In this document: positions 1 to 8,057 of the stretch, one piece after another
Numbering within the stretch: the stretch's first letter is position 1
Layout: every line of letters starts with the position of its first letter
Origin: Halobacillus ihumii
GTDB lineage: Bacteria; Bacillota; Bacilli; Bacillales; Halobacillaceae
NCBI RefSeq assembly: GCF_902726645.1
Contig: NZ_CACVAO010000001.1
Coordinates: 186,001 to 250,000, forward strand
Reading direction: 5' to 3'
DNA: 64,000 bases
Notes under the pieces: model-generated
What the model saw: only the letters and a program-made list of their open reading frames with translations
Told to the model about the DNA's origin: nothing
Database searches by the model: none
Translations under genes and position numbers: made by a program

Positions 1-723
1 CGCAGGGAAGATTTACTGCTTGGCACAAAAGCAGGCAACCATTTCAAGCAAGGAGAAGAAGGCTGGTCATGGGATCCATCTAAGGCTCATATCAAAACGG
101 CCGTCAAAGACAGTCTGCAGCGTTTAAAAACAGATTACATTGATCTATACCAGCTGCACGGAGGCACTATTGATGACCCAATTGATGAAACGATTGAAGC
201 GTTTGAAGAGTTAAAACAAGAAGGGTTGATTCGTGAATACGGTATTTCTTCTATTCGGCCAAATGTAATCCGAGAGTATGTGGAAAAATCAAATATAGTC
301 AGCGTGATGATGCAATATAATGCATTAGACAGAAGACCTGAAGAAGAGATTCTCGATCTGTTGAAAGATAATCAGATCAGTGCTTTAGCACGGGGACCAC
401 TAGCAAAAGGCATGCTCTCTTCTAAAGGAGAAGAAGTAGCTCGAGTGAAAGCTAATGACGGATTTCTGGATTATAGTTATGATGAAGTTCTCACTATTTC
501 AGAGAAATGGCAGCAGTTGGCGAATGACCAACGTTCAGCTTCTTCTCTCGCCCTTGGTTACATTTTACACCACCCCGCTGTAGCCACAGCTGTATTTGGA
601 GCAAGTTCCATAGAACAGTTGAACGAGAACGTAAGCTACCTTGAGTCATTACCGCTTACGAAACACTTGTATGAAGACATACAGGCGCTGACAAAGCCCA
701 TTACTTACCAGAAGCATCGGTAA
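1..723 (+). CDS. yqkF: Aldo/keto reductase, 5' end cut off by window edge
   Basis: NAD(P)H-dependent carbonyl reductase of the aldo/keto reductase superfamily; the substrate cannot be told. The reading frame is open from base 1 to the TAA at 721-723, giving about 240 residues of a protein that is normally near 305, so roughly 65 N-terminal residues with the catalytic Asp/Tyr lie outside. Visible family signatures are the LLLGTKAG strand near the edge, the TDYIDLYQLHGG block carrying the active-site His, and GIRxxGISS-like (LIREYGISSIRP) with a C-terminal VFGASSIEQLNENV cofactor-binding segment. Its neighbours are yqkE and yqkB homologues on the other strand, as in B. subtilis, which supports the yqkF name. 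It ends at a shared bidirectional terminator. Confidence 0.88.
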   Translation, partial: RREDLLLGTKAGNHFKQGEEGWSWDPSKAHIKTAVKDSLQRLKTDYIDLYQLHGGTIDDPIDETIEAFEELKQEGLIREYGISSIRPNVIREYVEKSNIVSVMMQYNALDRRPEEEILDLLKDNQISALARGPLAKGMLSSKGEEVARVKANDGFLDYSYDEVLTISEKWQQLANDQRSASSLALGYILHHPAVATAVFGASSIEQLNENVSYLESLPLTKHLYEDIQALTKPITYQKHR

Positions 724-740
724 ACCTTCCCATGTTAGCG

Positions 741-775
741 AAAAAACGCCCACCTTATAAGGATGGGCGTTTATT
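741..775. terminator. Bidirectional Rho-independent terminator
   Basis: Inverted repeat with arms around 744-753 and 763-772 (AACGCCCA / TGGGCGTT) and a short ATAA-rich loop, flanked by A-run on the left and T-run on the right. It sits between the convergent ends of the aldo/keto reductase gene and the yqkE homologue and can serve both. Confidence 0.8.
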
Positions 776-995
776 TCTTAAACGATTTCCAATCGAGTTC
801 ACTTTCATTTAGCAGTTGTTCGAAACTTTTGTTTTCTTCTTTTCTTTTCCTTTCCTCCGCTCTCCGCTGCCGATCTTGTTCCAGCTTTTCTTCTTCTACA
901 TGTTTGAGCTCTGACTTTTTGGCTCGAAGCTTATCAAGAACCTCCTGATTCAGATGCTCACTAACTAGATCTTGCTGCTTTTTTCTATTACTCAT
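771..995 (-). CDS. yqkE: YqkE-like small charged coiled-coil protein (DUF3886)
   Basis: A 74-residue, very highly charged protein dominated by Glu, Lys and Arg. Residues about 15-60 form one long predicted helix or coiled coil (EEEKLEQDRQRRAEERKRKEE), ending in a short FEQLLNESELDWKSFKK tail typical of the YqkE family. It has no signal peptide, membrane segment or catalytic motif. The start codon overlaps the stop of the upstream yqkB-like gene (ATGA overlap at 992-995), so the two are translationally coupled. The function of the family is unknown; the assignment rests on size, composition, tail sequence and synteny. Confidence 0.8.
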   Translation of the reverse strand: MSNRKKQQDLVSEHLNQEVLDKLRAKKSELKHVEEEKLEQDRQRRAEERKRKEENKSFEQLLNESELDWKSFKK

Positions 996-1330
996 AGCGG
1001 CACCTCATTTTTGATCGTACCGGTAGGGATAATTGGATTTAGGATGCCTTCAGGGCTGCTTAAACGGAAGAACCCTTTACTCGTGAAATCCAATTTCATA
1101 TCAGCTTTAAAAAACGTAGCCTGCTGCCGGTCAATGATCACCTTAAAGTTTTCATTCTCAATTGTTTTATCGGTATCCTTATACATAGTATCCGTTAACC
1201 TGACCGTTGGCTGACCGTTTGCTCCGCAGCCTAACCCGTCTGTATCATAAAATAATCGCAGAAATGAATGATTTTCCTCTTGTAACTGGTTAAGCTGTTC
1301 ATTTGCAGCATGTGTTATCGTTAACTTCAT
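992..1330 (-). CDS. yqkB: HesB/YadR-like protein YqkB (Fe-S biosynthesis fold)
   Basis: A 112-residue protein of the HesB/IscA-like FeS_biosyn fold as found in the YqkB branch. It begins MKLTITHAANEQLNQL, the usual first strand-helix unit, and contains GLGCGANGQPTVRL (about residues 33-46). This Gly/Cys loop replaces the paired cysteines of classical A-type Fe-S carriers, and the C-terminal CxC motif of true IscA/SufA proteins is absent, so iron-sulfur delivery should not be assumed. It is first of a two-gene unit with yqkE. A GGGAGGAAT-type ribosome binding site precedes the ATG. Confidence 0.8.
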   Translation of the reverse strand: MKLTITHAANEQLNQLQEENHSFLRLFYDTDGLGCGANGQPTVRLTDTMYKDTDKTIENENFKVIIDRQQATFFKADMKLDFTSKGFFRLSSPEGILNPIIPTGTIKNEVPL

Positions 1331-1468
1331 CCTTTATTCCTCCCAATTATCTTTATCGTAAGAAAAACGTCATGGGTTGTGCAATAAATTTGCTTTAAAA
1401 CCACTTTTTTTGAACTTAAGGGCGTCCTTACAATTACTTTAAAGGGCGTCAGCCAAAGAAGAGATGAT

Positions 1469-2263
1469 TTATTTTTTATTAAATTGCCGTTTAAGAGCAT
1501 GTTCGACCAGTCCTGGAGCTAATTGATAAGCTTTGCTGCCTGAATCCATCCAGGCGGGCAAATTGATTTCTCTCCGCTGAGTAAATAACTGTTTTACAAC
1601 AGTAAGGCCTACCTTATTAGGATCCAGCATCATGTTCTCAACCGCTTTCTGATAACCTCCTGAAGGGTCAGCCGACTTAAAGAAATTAGTTCGTACAGGT
1701 CCGAGGTTTACCGAGGTCACGTAAACCCCATCTTTTTCAACTTCCATCCGAAGTGCATTTGTAAATCCAATGACCGCATGCTTTGATGCTGAATAAACAG
1801 ATGATTTTGGAGTAGCTATTTTTCCTGCTTGTGAAGCAATGTTTATAATATGTCCTTGTTTTCGACTTAGAAACCTCGGTAAAAGCTGATGGGTAGTTCT
1901 AATGAGTGACTTTACATTTACAGCGAGCATCCGATCAATATCCTGCCATTTCGCTTCAGAAACATAATCAAAAACGGCCATGCCAGCATTGTTTATAAGG
2001 GCATCTATCGGTCCGTGTTCAAAACAGATCCGATCAATAACGTCTTTCCAGTCAGCATCATTCGATAAGTCCGCTTCATACCAATAGCATGGCACCTCAA
2101 ACGCCTGTTGAACATGATGTGAAATAATTCGCAATCTGTCTACCGATCGTGCAGCAAGGATAGGAGTACCTCCTCTCCTTGCAACGTGGATAGCTAAATA
2201 CATTCCGATTCCGCCAGAAGCTCCGGTTATTAAGATTTTTCTTCCTGCTAATTGTCTTTCCAT
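1469..2263 (-). CDS. yqjQ: Short-chain dehydrogenase/reductase YqjQ
   Basis: A 264-residue classical SDR oxidoreductase. The N-terminal Rossmann motif TGASGGIG (about 14-21) binds NAD(P); NNAG (about 90-93) stabilises the central sheet; the catalytic Ser lies in the IINIASQAG region and the YSASK motif (Tyr and Lys, near 157-161) completes the active site. LGPVRTNF follows, as usual. The natural substrate of YqjQ proteins is unknown. It lies four bases downstream of the yqjP-like hydrolase gene on the same strand, so the two are probably one operon, matching the yqjP-yqjQ neighbourhood in B. subtilis. Confidence 0.88.
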   Translation of the reverse strand: MERQLAGRKILITGASGGIGMYLAIHVARRGGTPILAARSVDRLRIISHHVQQAFEVPCYWYEADLSNDADWKDVIDRICFEHGPIDALINNAGMAVFDYVSEAKWQDIDRMLAVNVKSLIRTTHQLLPRFLSRKQGHIINIASQAGKIATPKSSVYSASKHAVIGFTNALRMEVEKDGVYVTSVNLGPVRTNFFKSADPSGGYQKAVENMMLDPNKVGLTVVKQLFTQRREINLPAWMDSGSKAYQLAPGLVEHALKRQFNKK

Positions 2264-2267
2264 ACCA

Positions 2268-3233
2268 TCACCTGTTTACATAATATATTTTTCGTCTATT
2301 TTCAATAGTCGTTTGAACGAGTTGCTGGTGTTCTAAATAATCTAGCTGACCAATCGTTTCGGACATGGTCAATCCGAATTGACTTTCTATTTGCTTCGGA
2401 AACAGTTTTTGACAAACTTCATAGGCACATAAAGGCGTTGCTTGAACCATTGCAAGCACTTTATAAGCACGTTCAACTTGTCTCCTTAATCGCCTATGAA
2501 CAAGGTCCATAACTTGATCAAAAGTCTCACCGTGCCCTGGATAAACGGTATGAACATGATAATCGGCTATCTTTTCCATAGACTCCCTGTATTGTATTAA
2601 AGGTCTGGGGCGTTCCTCCCCTTCTATGTAAGAAGGTTCAAGCAATGGATTGGATGATATATGTGCAAGTAAATGATCTCCTCCCAGTAAAGCACCATCT
2701 GGTTCTCTCACGAAAGACAAATGTGATTGAGCATGACCGGGAGTTTCAATCACCTGCCAATCCTCATGTCCTGGCAAGTGGTCTCCTTCGAGCAATTCTT
2801 GTGTCAAGGTCCCTTTCGAACTTAGCTTCAAAGGATTGCGTAACCCCTTCAGGAAACTGAAATACTGTGATGGAACACCAGATTCAACATACATTTTTTC
2901 AAAGAACTTTTCATACCTGATGAAGAATTGTTCCTCCCTCTCCAGCCACGGCCGAACTTTAGCATGAGCAGCCACGTTTTGAACTCGAGGAAGGTACTCA
3001 ATGAGCCCCATGTGATCAGGATGATGATGGGTCAGTATTACTTGTTCAATATCCTTTGGACTATAGCCTAATTGCTTTAATTGTGTCTGTAAAGCCTGCC
3101 AGGCCTCATCTGTTTTCACTCCTGCATCCACAAGTGAGAGCAGGTCGCCTGCTATCAAATAAGTATGAACATCGCCGACTGCGTATGGCGTCGGCAATGT
3201 AAGTTTGTGTATTGTATCTTTCAAGGTTTTCAT
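2268..3233 (-). CDS. yqjP: Metallo-beta-lactamase-fold hydrolase YqjP
   Basis: A 321-residue cytosolic hydrolase of the glyoxalase II/beta-lactamase fold. The metal-binding HxHxDH motif appears as THHHPDHMG (about residues 68-76), followed by further ligands in ETPGHAQSH and GGDHLL and by VYPGHG near 232. Residues after about 250 form a C-terminal winged-helix-like extension (CQKLFPKQ, LDYLEHQQLV) that is common in this YqjP/LACTB2-like subgroup. The substrate is unknown. It is the promoter-proximal gene of a two-gene unit with the SDR gene; there is no signal peptide. Confidence 0.87.
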   Translation of the reverse strand: MKTLKDTIHKLTLPTPYAVGDVHTYLIAGDLLSLVDAGVKTDEAWQALQTQLKQLGYSPKDIEQVILTHHHPDHMGLIEYLPRVQNVAAHAKVRPWLEREEQFFIRYEKFFEKMYVESGVPSQYFSFLKGLRNPLKLSSKGTLTQELLEGDHLPGHEDWQVIETPGHAQSHLSFVREPDGALLGGDHLLAHISSNPLLEPSYIEGEERPRPLIQYRESMEKIADYHVHTVYPGHGETFDQVMDLVHRRLRRQVERAYKVLAMVQATPLCAYEVCQKLFPKQIESQFGLTMSETIGQLDYLEHQQLVQTTIENRRKIYYVNR

Positions 3234-3336
3234 AAATCATCCTCCACATAATGAATCGCTGTTCATTTATTTTTAATTGTAGCATGATTTAGAAATATAT
3301 CCACCAGAATGCACTTCTCATACATTGCTCTGGATT

Positions 3337-4953
3337 CTAAGATCGAAAGAAGTAGTGAATGGTTTCCGTTACTATTTTGGGAAGTTGCTCAAAACTATAC
3401 GGAAGCTGTAATCGTTCTGTCCATTGGTGTGCATCCTTGCCCAGTGGACCAATGTTAATAATAGGCATCGTCAACGATTCCATGACATTCGCTGGCAAAT
3501 TAAATCCCTTCCCTTGGATTGGCATTTGTCTCAGCAGTTCTTCTAGAGGAGATTGTCGGGAAGCCGGACCGATAAAACTTAAGTCAGACAAGCCGGGAAA
3601 ATATTCTTGTTCCGACACAACTACATCAAACTCTTTTTCTGCAAAAGCGATCGCCTGTTTAGCAGCCCGTTGAATAAGTGGATCCTCACTGGAAGAGACT
3701 GCCGGATAAAAAGGCGGACTGTAAAACAGGACAATCATAGGAGTAATGTCTTTACACAAAGAGGCTAATTGCTGGACAAGTAACGTGGAAAAGTCACGGT
3801 CTCCTTTATCACGCTGTTTGATCAATAAATTTTGCCGCCGCTCCACTTCAGATTTTCCATGACGTTGAACAGCCTCGTTATACAATTGATCGTAAGTGAA
3901 AATATGAATGGACGGATCAAACGAGGAGGTCTGTGTCGACTGCAAATAATAAGATGCCTGTTTAGCATAATGTGAAATAATATTTTTCTTAGCCCTTTCC
4001 GCAGCCTGAAGCATTTTATCATTCAGCTCGCTGATGGTTTGCTTCATGTAAAGAACGTTATACATTGTCACAGCAGCTTGGGGAGTCTGAACAGAATATT
4101 CTTCTTTAAGATCCCGCTGCATTAAACTGATGGGAGGCGGCGTCCTCTCTCCATTCACTTCCTCTATAAATGTCTCGTTTAATTCTAATTCTTTTGCCAA
4201 ATAACTAATCATCAGATTAGCATTCAGACCTCCGAACGGCTCTCCAGCATGAGTTTCTTTTCCATAACATAAAAAACCCGGAAGCACTTTTCCTATCGAG
4301 CCGGTGTAAAGGTAATACGATGGGTCGCCCGGATATTTACTAAACATAGGTTCACCATTAATGGTTGTCTTATATTCCAAATCCTCTTCCTGTTTCATTT
4401 TTTCAAGTACAGGAAGAGCTGTCAGCATCCCTTTAGAATTCACTTCTTCATCCGGAACAGCTAAAAGCAGCAGATTTCCTTCAAACTCACCGTTCATCGC
4501 CTTTTCAAGTAATGATAAATGAACGACAAGCCCAGCCTTCATATCCATTGTGCCTCGCCCAAACAACCAATCACCGGTTTCTAAATCGTCAGCAGCATCT
4601 TCAGGAAGCTCATCGAGATCTTTCCGGAATTCCTGAGTCAGTTCCTTCGGGTAAAAAGCCAGGTTTTCCCATGAACCATAATCCTGAACAGATACTATAT
4701 CAGCATGAGAGAGAAGGACAATCGTTTCTTTGGCATTCCCGCTTTTCACTAATGCTGTTAGAAGCTGACGTCCATCATCTAACGGATGAAGGGTGAGGTG
4801 CGATGGATTGTTTTTATAATAATCATGATCTTCTAAAATATAATATAAGTATTCAAAGATTGCGATTTCGGCTTTAGTTCCTGTAATACTCGGGTACTCC
4901 ACTAGAGAACAAAGAAGATCGGTTAATTGCTGCTTCGTCTGCCATTTGTTCAT
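3337..4953 (-). CDS. yqjN: M20-family peptidase/deacylase, RocB/YqjN type
   Basis: A 538-residue di-zinc M20 amidohydrolase of the RocB subgroup, close to the usual 540-570 residues. Metal-site motifs are LLSHADIVS (about 82-90), RGTMDMKAG (about 134-142) and the catalytic DEEVNSKG (about 167-174). RocB-like proteins have been linked to arginine/ornithine use, and YqjN is annotated as a putative amino-acid deacylase; the substrate is not established. It is monocistronic on the minus strand, divergent from the glycerophosphodiesterase gene, and followed by the yqjP-yqjQ pair after about 100 bases. Confidence 0.85.
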   Translation of the reverse strand: MNKWQTKQQLTDLLCSLVEYPSITGTKAEIAIFEYLYYILEDHDYYKNNPSHLTLHPLDDGRQLLTALVKSGNAKETIVLLSHADIVSVQDYGSWENLAFYPKELTQEFRKDLDELPEDAADDLETGDWLFGRGTMDMKAGLVVHLSLLEKAMNGEFEGNLLLLAVPDEEVNSKGMLTALPVLEKMKQEEDLEYKTTINGEPMFSKYPGDPSYYLYTGSIGKVLPGFLCYGKETHAGEPFGGLNANLMISYLAKELELNETFIEEVNGERTPPPISLMQRDLKEEYSVQTPQAAVTMYNVLYMKQTISELNDKMLQAAERAKKNIISHYAKQASYYLQSTQTSSFDPSIHIFTYDQLYNEAVQRHGKSEVERRQNLLIKQRDKGDRDFSTLLVQQLASLCKDITPMIVLFYSPPFYPAVSSSEDPLIQRAAKQAIAFAEKEFDVVVSEQEYFPGLSDLSFIGPASRQSPLEELLRQMPIQGKGFNLPANVMESLTMPIINIGPLGKDAHQWTERLQLPYSFEQLPKIVTETIHYFFRS

Positions 4954-5035
4954 ATGCTCATACTCCTTTTTTCATTGACTTTTCTTTAAGAATAAACCAC
5001 AATCAAAACGTAACTAATCGAAGAGGTGACTATCT

Positions 5036-5779
5036 ATGACCAGAACCATGATTTATGCTCATAGAGGCGCAAGTAAGCTTGCTCCAGAAAATACAATGCC
5101 TGCATATGAAATAGCTAGTGAATCTGGAGCCGATGGACTTGAGATTGATGTTCAGCTGACAAAAGATAACATCCCAGTTCTTATTCATGATGAAAATGTC
5201 CGCCGCACGACCAATGGTACAGGCTTTGTGCACGATTATACATACGATGAAATTAAGAGACTAGATGCCGGCAGCTGGTTTTCTTCTAAATTTTCTGATT
5301 GTTCCATTGTAACACTTGATTACTTTTTACGCTGGTTTAAAAATCAGTCTATGAAGTTGAATGTCGAGTTAAAAACAAACGTAATCGAATATAAAAACAT
5401 TGAACAGATGGTGTATGATCATTTAAGCTATCATCGGCTGCTGGATCACACTGTGGTTTCAAGCTTCAACTTAGCAAGTGTAGAAAAAATAACAGCAATT
5501 GATCCAAATGTACAAACAGCTTTTCTAACCTCAACTAGAAGACGGCACCTCCCAAAGTTTGCCCGCACCCATGGAGCTTCTTCCCTGCATGTAAAATACC
5601 GTATGCTTGATAAGACTCTTGTGAAACAGTGTCATCATCACCGAATGCCTTTACGTGTTTACACAGTAAATCGTCCAAGCTGGATGACAAAATGCTTCAA
5701 ACTGGGCTGTGAAGGCATTTTCACGGATGTCCCGCACGAAGCTGTGGAATTCCGTAAGTTATTTGAATCGAAAAAGTAA
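5036..5779 (+). CDS. yqiK: Glycerophosphodiester phosphodiesterase
   Basis: A 247-residue cytosolic GDPD enzyme that splits glycerophosphodiesters into glycerol 3-phosphate and an alcohol. The TIM-barrel active site is visible at the N terminus: YAHRGASKLAPENT (catalytic His and Arg, about 7-20), GLEIDVQLTKD with the metal-binding Glu/Asp, and LIHDENVRRTTNGTG with the second catalytic His. There is no signal peptide, unlike secreted GlpQ, so it probably acts inside the cell like YqiK. A GAAGAGGTGA ribosome binding site precedes the ATG, and a strong terminator follows the stop codon. Confidence 0.92.
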   Translation: MTRTMIYAHRGASKLAPENTMPAYEIASESGADGLEIDVQLTKDNIPVLIHDENVRRTTNGTGFVHDYTYDEIKRLDAGSWFSSKFSDCSIVTLDYFLRWFKNQSMKLNVELKTNVIEYKNIEQMVYDHLSYHRLLDHTVVSSFNLASVEKITAIDPNVQTAFLTSTRRRHLPKFARTHGASSLHVKYRMLDKTLVKQCHHHRMPLRVYTVNRPSWMTKCFKLGCEGIFTDVPHEAVEFRKLFESKK

Positions 5780-5818
5780 TTTTACCTGTCAAACTTGGAA
5801 CAACGAATAGAATATGCC

Positions 5819-5866
5819 ACACCACCGATAATATGGAATGGTTGTTTATCGGTGGTGTTATTTATT
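5819..5866 (+). terminator. Rho-independent terminator after the phosphodiesterase gene
   Basis: Perfect 13-base arms at 5819-5831 and 5846-5858 (ACACCACCGATAA paired with its complement), a 14-base loop, then TTATTTATTT. It isolates the phosphodiesterase gene from rnz. The remaining bases to 6110 are AT-rich and hold no gene I can support. Confidence 0.85.
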
Positions 5867-6122
5867 TCAATTCTAAATCGGTTCCTTTTCGATTAAGGTT
5901 CCTCCAATCCTTAATTCAAATTATTAGCGCACCCGCACTTCTTTTGGTATTTTGTTATTATGGTTTGTTAAAAGTTTCCGATTTCACTTCCGGCGCTGAC
6001 ACCAGTTGGAGAGTGCAACAAAAACGAGGGATCCCCGTTCACTTGGCCTTTTCCTACATAAAAAATTCACGTGTATCCATTAAAATCAGATGGTATGATG
6101 AGAAGGAAAGGAGGTCTTTTAT

Positions 6123-7049
6123 ATGGAATTGTTTTTTCTTGGAACAGGTTCAGGCGTTCCTTCAAAAAAGCGAAATGTGTCGTCATTAGTGTTAAGGATG
6201 CTTGAAGAGCGTGGAACAATATGGGTCTTTGATTGCGGGGAAGCAACCCAACATCAAATTTTACATACAACAATTCGTCCACGTCGTATTGAAACGATAT
6301 TTATCACACATTTACACGGGGATCACTTATATGGACTTCCAGGATTGTTAAGCAGCCGTTCCTTTCAGGGAGGAGAAACGCCCGTTACAGTATACGGCCC
6401 TAAAGGTCTCAAGGAATATATAGATGTCAGTTTAAAGGTCAGTGGCACCCGCTTACGTTACCCTTTGCAGGTAGTCGAAGTATCCGAAGGGATCCTTTTT
6501 GAAGATGGAAAATTTACCGTCCATGCGATAAAGCTAAATCATGGATTAGAAAGCTATGGCTATATCATTAAAGAGAAAGATAAGCTCGGCGAACTGCTGC
6601 CGGATAAGCTTAAAAAACTTGGGATCCAGCCAGGGCCGATATACCAGCATATTAAGGAAAATGAAGTTACAACATTAGAAAATGGACAAGTCATTAATCG
6701 GGAAGACGTAATTGGTCCTCCTAAGCGAGGAAAGAAAATTGCGGTCTTAGGTGATACCAGATACATACCTGAGTTAAGTGAACAATTGCACGGTGTTGAT
6801 ACACTTGTCCATGAGGCCACTTTTGCAAGCGAAGAAGAAACAATGGCCTATGATTATTTTCATTCCACAGTCAGCCAAGCCGCAACACTCGCCAAAAAAG
6901 CTTGTGTTGGAGAGCTGATCTTAAATCATATATCCTCTAGATACCACGGGACGGCTATCAAACAACTCGAGCAGGAGGCCAGGGCCATTTTCCCAAGGAC
7001 AACCATTGCCTCTGACTTGTATCAGCATGCAATTGAGCGAACTGAATAG
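6123..7049 (+). CDS. rnz: Ribonuclease Z (tRNA 3' processing endonuclease)
   Basis: A 308-residue tRNase Z, the family's standard length. It cleaves 3' trailers from tRNA precursors, mainly those without an encoded CCA. The metallo-beta-lactamase zinc motif is [14 protein letters not shown] (about 62-75). Further features are the flexible-arm region (about 150-195, KLGIQPGP), [18 protein letters not shown] and [10 protein letters not shown] with the last metal ligand. A perfect AGGAGGT Shine-Dalgarno lies eight bases before the ATG at 6123. The gene stands alone between a terminator and a 350-base gap. Confidence 0.95.
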   Translation: MELFFLGTGSGVPSKKRNVSSLVLRMLEERGTIWVFDCGEATQHQILHTTIRPRRIETIFITHLHGDHLYGLPGLLSSRSFQGGETPVTVYGPKGLKEYIDVSLKVSGTRLRYPLQVVEVSEGILFEDGKFTVHAIKLNHGLESYGYIIKEKDKLGELLPDKLKKLGIQPGPIYQHIKENEVTTLENGQVINREDVIGPPKRGKKIAVLGDTRYIPELSEQLHGVDTLVHEATFASEEETMAYDYFHSTVSQAATLAKKACVGELILNHISSRYHGTAIKQLEQEARAIFPRTTIASDLYQHAIERTE

Positions 7050-7060
7050 GAGGATCCTCA

Positions 7061-7111
7061 ATGGATACACTCGGAGTGGCTGCCTGCTTATGGCGGAGGA
7101 ACCAGGGATGA
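7061..7111 (+). other. 16-codon open frame with a good ribosome binding site after rnz
   Basis: ATG at 7061 preceded by TAGGAGG at 7047-7053 (spacing 7), reading 16 residues (MDTLGVAACLWRRNQG) before TGA. It starts only 11 bases after the rnz stop. Translation initiation looks real, but no known protein is recognised. In B. subtilis rnz is followed by yqjL, so this may be the remnant start of a lost gene or a leader peptide. The rest of the gap (7112-7383) has no supported coding sequence; an imperfect hairpin CCTTAGAG/CTCTTAGG followed by TTTTTTG lies around 7316-7351. Confidence 0.3.
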
Positions 7112-7400
7112 TATGAACGATCCATAACCATTCAGGGGGAGTTGGGAATGAGCTTTTTATGATTACGAGATATTCGACCCTACTCTTCCTCTGGTGACAT
7201 TTGATACAATAGAAGCAGTAAGCTAGGTAGCCAAATTGAAATCGATTACCGAGTTCTTCAATATTGAAAATTAATCAATAGGTTGTTATTGTAACTAGTT
7301 AAAAATGCGGCGAACCTTAGAGTGAAATCTCTTAGGAGTCGTGTTTTTTGTTTGAATGCAAATGAGAAACGATCTACGATTTCGGGAGGAGGTTAGCTTC

Positions 7401-8039
7401 ATGCAAGACACAATACGCAGAATGATATTTTACTTTTTAGGAATTATCATATTAACATTTGGTATCGCGTTAACGATCCAATCGAAGTTAGGCACTTCTC
7501 CCTTTGATGCCCTTCTCGTCGGATTGTTTCGAACGTTCGGACTGACCGTGGGCAGCTGGGAAATCGTTGTCGGTCTCACCATGATCTTATGCAATGCGCT
7601 GGCAGAAAAGCGCCGTCCAGAATATATGGCTTTGCTCACTTCTTTAATTACTGGTATATCAATAGATGGATGGCTGTTTGCCATAGATGAATGGGCGGCA
7701 CCCGAAACACTGTTAACCCAGTCTGTTTGCTTGTGTATTGGTATCATTTTCAGTGCACTAGGGATAGCGGTCAATTTACAAGCTGATTTCGCACCTAATC
7801 CATTTGATCGTTCTATGCTAGTAGTCAGAAATTTAACGGGCTGGAATGTTTCTGTATCGCGAGCAGTTATCAGCATAGTTCTCATCTTGCTTGCCGCCGT
7901 ATTTAACGGAGCTATAGGTGTAGGTACAATTATCATTACCTTTATAAGCGGTGTACTTATCCATCTATTTACTCCCTATGTTTCACGGGCTGATCAATTT
8001 TTTGCAAATCGTCATGGATATACAAAGAAGCATGCGTAA
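7401..8039 (+). CDS. YczE/YitT-like integral membrane protein
   Basis: A roughly 212-residue protein made almost entirely of hydrophobic helices (five predicted spans, e.g. residues 8-27, 45-65, 75-92, 105-128, 150-190) with short polar loops. The N-terminal pattern IQSKLGTSPFDALLVGL and the internal near-repeat LQADFAPNPFDRSMLVV are typical of the YczE/YyaS membrane family, whose function is poorly known. The start at 7401 is chosen because GGGAGGAGG lies eight bases upstream; an in-frame ATG at 7356 has no such site. It ends in a palindrome shared with the convergent ABC permease gene. Confidence 0.8.
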   Translation: MQDTIRRMIFYFLGIIILTFGIALTIQSKLGTSPFDALLVGLFRTFGLTVGSWEIVVGLTMILCNALAEKRRPEYMALLTSLITGISIDGWLFAIDEWAAPETLLTQSVCLCIGIIFSALGIAVNLQADFAPNPFDRSMLVVRNLTGWNVSVSRAVISIVLILLAAVFNGAIGVGTIIITFISGVLIHLFTPYVSRADQFFANRHGYTKKHA

Positions 8040-8056
8040 TTACGCATGCTTCCGTC
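8029..8056. terminator. Palindromic bidirectional terminator
   Basis: A 24-base palindrome (arms AAGCATGCGTAA / TTACGCATGCTT) covers the stop codon of the YczE-like gene and lies next to the stop of the convergent permease gene. It is followed by CCGTCTTT on the plus strand. Confidence 0.65.
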
Positions 8057-8057
8057 T

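Noticed and set aside
763..948. Serine-rich plus-strand frame opposite yqkE
   Set aside because: It is the antisense shadow of the charged yqkE coding sequence, and starts within a terminator.
5833..6189. 118-codon open frame on the plus strand before rnz
   Set aside because: It starts inside the terminator of the preceding gene, overlaps rnz in another frame, has no ribosome binding site and resembles no known family.
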